From Bacteroidales bacterium (lineage in GTDB: Bacteria; Bacteroidota; Bacteroidia; Bacteroidales; GCA-2748055), in contig JANTFK010000225.1 in NCBI GenBank assembly GCA_024763595.1, forward strand, positions 1 through 6,202: a DNA stretch of 6,202 nucleotides, written 5' to 3'. The notes beneath the pieces are model-generated. The model did no database searches. It was given only the letters and a program-made list of their open reading frames with translations, and was not told the DNA's origin. This document shows positions 4,704 to 6,202 of this stretch, piece after piece; within the stretch, counting starts at the first letter, position 1; each line of letters opens with the position of its first letter. Both the position numbers and the translations under genes were made by a program.

Positions 4704-6202
4704 ATGAAGAAATTATTTGTACTCTTTTTCCTAATTCTCAGCATTCCTGCATTTTCAATAAGTTATTATGTGGATAGCAGTGCTACCGGGGCTAATGACG
4801 GAAGCAGCTGGGTCAATGCACTGGACAGTTTGCACAAGGTATTTGCCTTAGCGGTCAGCGGTGATTCTGTTCTCATAGCCGAAGGTGTTTACAAACCGCC
4901 GGCGGATACCGACCGGAATGTGTGTTTCCATATGCCTTCAGGTGTGAAGTTAATTGGAGGATATCCCTCCGGCGGGGGAGTCCGAAACCTGACTGTTCAT
5001 CAAACGGTTCTCTCGGGAGATATTGGAGTTCCGGGAGAATCCACTGACAATACTTTTCATGTTATTTTTTGTAATCAGACCAATCCGGCTACGGTCATTG
5101 ACGGACTTTACATCACCGGAGGATATGCTGACGGTTCAGGAGATGACGGTAACGGCGGCGGAATATATGTAAAAACTAACAGCTCGAGGTATTACGGGGT
5201 CACAATCATCCGTTGTCATGTCTATGGAAACTATGCCATTAACGGTGGAGGAATTAACATTTACCGGAAAGGGGAGATCTATTACAGTGTCATCGAAAAC
5301 AATCGTGCCGGATCCTATGGCGGAGGGTTATCTATCAAAGACGATGGAAGGGCTTACAATACGGTTATACGTAACAACTATGCGGGACAGGGTGGGGGTG
5401 GCGTGAATATAGGCGGCTTCAACAGTGCACCTGGTTTGATTAACTGTATCATATCTAACAATGAAACAGGAGGAGATGGCAGCGGTATCCTGCAGGGAGA
5501 GTCCCGTGTGATTAACTGTACTATAGTGAATAACAAAGGAGGTTATGCGGTAAAACAGGGCACTTATGCAACCATCAGTAATACCATAATATGGGGAAAT
5601 ACGCCTCTTCAGTTTTATAAAGGGAATTATGCTTCAGTTGTTGATTGTGCCATTGCCGACCCGTCTCTCGGGGAACCGGAGGTCATTGTGATTGACAGCA
5701 TAAACAATGGGATGAACGATACGGTGAATTATATCCGTTTTAACTACCCTGCTGATTCAATCGGCAATGTTTCCACACCCGAAGGAATGACCCATCTGGC
5801 ACAGGCCGATTGGTATATTCTGCCGGGATCGGCTTGTATCAATAAAGGGGATACAAACAAGTATCCGGCAGTAGCACCGAGCCATGACTATTATGGGTTT
5901 TCCCGGGTTGTGATGGATACGATCGATATCGGCGTTGCCGAGGCAAGGATAAACGTGAGTACCGACAGTGTGATGGTCCGGTATGATCACAATGATATGA
6001 TCTTTTACGGAAATGTTTTGTTCTCCACCGACCTTGACCTGACGGTCAGGGGATTTGACTGGGGTGACCGGCCGGATGATCCGGAACATACTATCCAAAA
6101 TAATTTCACCGGCAGGAATGCATACTCTGATACGATTTCGCCGTTACCTGCTCCCGGCATTTATTATTACCGTTCCTGGAGTAAGCTAAGTACAACTGCC
6201 TA
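4704..6202 (+). CDS. Exported right-handed parallel beta-helix protein, 3'-partial
   Basis: ATG at 4704 opens a frame with no stop through the window end: 499 codons plus two bases. Residues 1-18 are a signal peptide (MKKLFVLFFLILSIPAFS). Residues 21-65 match the usual opening of Bacteroidota beta-helix proteins: YYVDSSATGANDGSSWVNA, then SGDSVLIAEGVYKP. Residues ~115-310 are coils of about 25 residues, visible as GGGI/GGGL/GGGV turns at 151, 181, 206 and 231 and Asn pairs (IENN 197, IRNN 222, ISNN 250, IVNN 274) that suggest a stacked Asn ladder. Residues 373-412 (LPGSACINKGDTN to DTIDIGVAEA) close the helix in the manner of choice-of-anchor Q proteins. From about 417 an Ig/Fn3-like module begins (ending APGIYYYRSW) and is cut by the edge. 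Such proteins are exported to the surface or medium, often by type IX secretion; a C-terminal sorting domain would lie beyond the window. Pectin-lyase-fold proteins may bind or cut polysaccharide, but no catalytic site is identifiable here. Confidence 0.82.
   Translation, partial: MKKLFVLFFLILSIPAFSISYYVDSSATGANDGSSWVNALDSLHKVFALAVSGDSVLIAEGVYKPPADTDRNVCFHMPSGVKLIGGYPSGGGVRNLTVHQTVLSGDIGVPGESTDNTFHVIFCNQTNPATVIDGLYITGGYADGSGDDGNGGGIYVKTNSSRYYGVTIIRCHVYGNYAINGGGINIYRKGEIYYSVIENNRAGSYGGGLSIKDDGRAYNTVIRNNYAGQGGGGVNIGGFNSAPGLINCIISNNETGGDGSGILQGESRVINCTIVNNKGGYAVKQGTYATISNTIIWGNTPLQFYKGNYASVVDCAIADPSLGEPEVIVIDSINNGMNDTVNYIRFNYPADSIGNVSTPEGMTHLAQADWYILPGSACINKGDTNKYPAVAPSHDYYGFSRVVMDTIDIGVAEARINVSTDSVMVRYDHNDMIFYGNVLFSTDLDLTVRGFDWGDRPDDPEHTIQNNFTGRNAYSDTISPLPAPGIYYYRSWSKLSTTA

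Noticed and set aside
5218..5406. Plus-strand 62-codon frame inside the beta-helix gene
   Set aside because: Out of frame with the long coding sequence and low-complexity in translation, explained by the repetitive GGN codons of the coils.
5757..6098. Minus-strand frame of 113 codons within the beta-helix gene
   Set aside because: Antisense to a continuous, domain-bearing frame.

Overview
The window looks like a glycan-degradation locus from a Bacteroidota genome. The evidence is the enzyme families present, A/T-rich leaders without Shine-Dalgarno sequences, and promoter elements of the Bacteroidetes type. The clearest promoter is TTTG-N19-TAGATTTG ahead of the gene at 3176. Genus or species cannot be named from this stretch.

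Layout. (1) Bases 1-773 hold the 3' part of a DUF4038/GH140-like (apiosidase-like) gene, cut by the window start and carrying an exact 384-bp in-frame internal deletion relative to its paralog. (2) Bases 829-1041, minus strand, hold the last ~70 codons of a GRP/RhaT-like sugar permease with no start and no upstream part: a gene remnant. (3) Bases 1075-1107 hold three copies of CGTTATTAA at an exact 12-bp period, containing a 16-bp perfect palindrome, directly ahead of a 59-residue SpoVT-AbrB (MazE-like) DNA-binding protein at 1117-1296. (4) Bases 1442-2821 hold the intact GH140-like paralog, 459 residues, with signal peptide, barrel and C-terminal beta domain. A perfect inverted repeat lies 14 bases before its start. 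(5) Bases 3176-4363 hold a complete exported DUF2961/GH172 enzyme with a textbook promoter. (6) Bases 4704-6202 hold a long open frame with no stop in the window. It encodes an exported right-handed parallel beta-helix protein followed by the start of an Ig/Fn3-like module.

How the genes fit together. Characterised GH140 enzymes release apiofuranose, and GH172 enzymes act on D-arabinofuranose or D-fructofuranose linkages. A pair of exported furanosidase-like enzymes beside a beta-helix surface protein, with a dead sugar-permease fragment nearby, suggests use of a polysaccharide rich in unusual furanose sugars. The substrate is inference. No SusC/SusD pair, no sensor regulator and no complete transporter is visible here.

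The most unusual content is evolutionary and regulatory. The two GH140-like copies form a mosaic: a 103-bp block with one mismatch sits inside sequence that is otherwise only about 68-80% identical, which points to gene conversion. The deletion in copy 1 lies exactly at a 9-bp near-repeat (CCGGyGGCC) still present at both ends of the missing segment in copy 2. The three-unit operator-like repeat before the orphan AbrB-type gene, and a palindromic motif shared by the leaders of the GH140-like and GH172 genes, are candidate regulatory sites.
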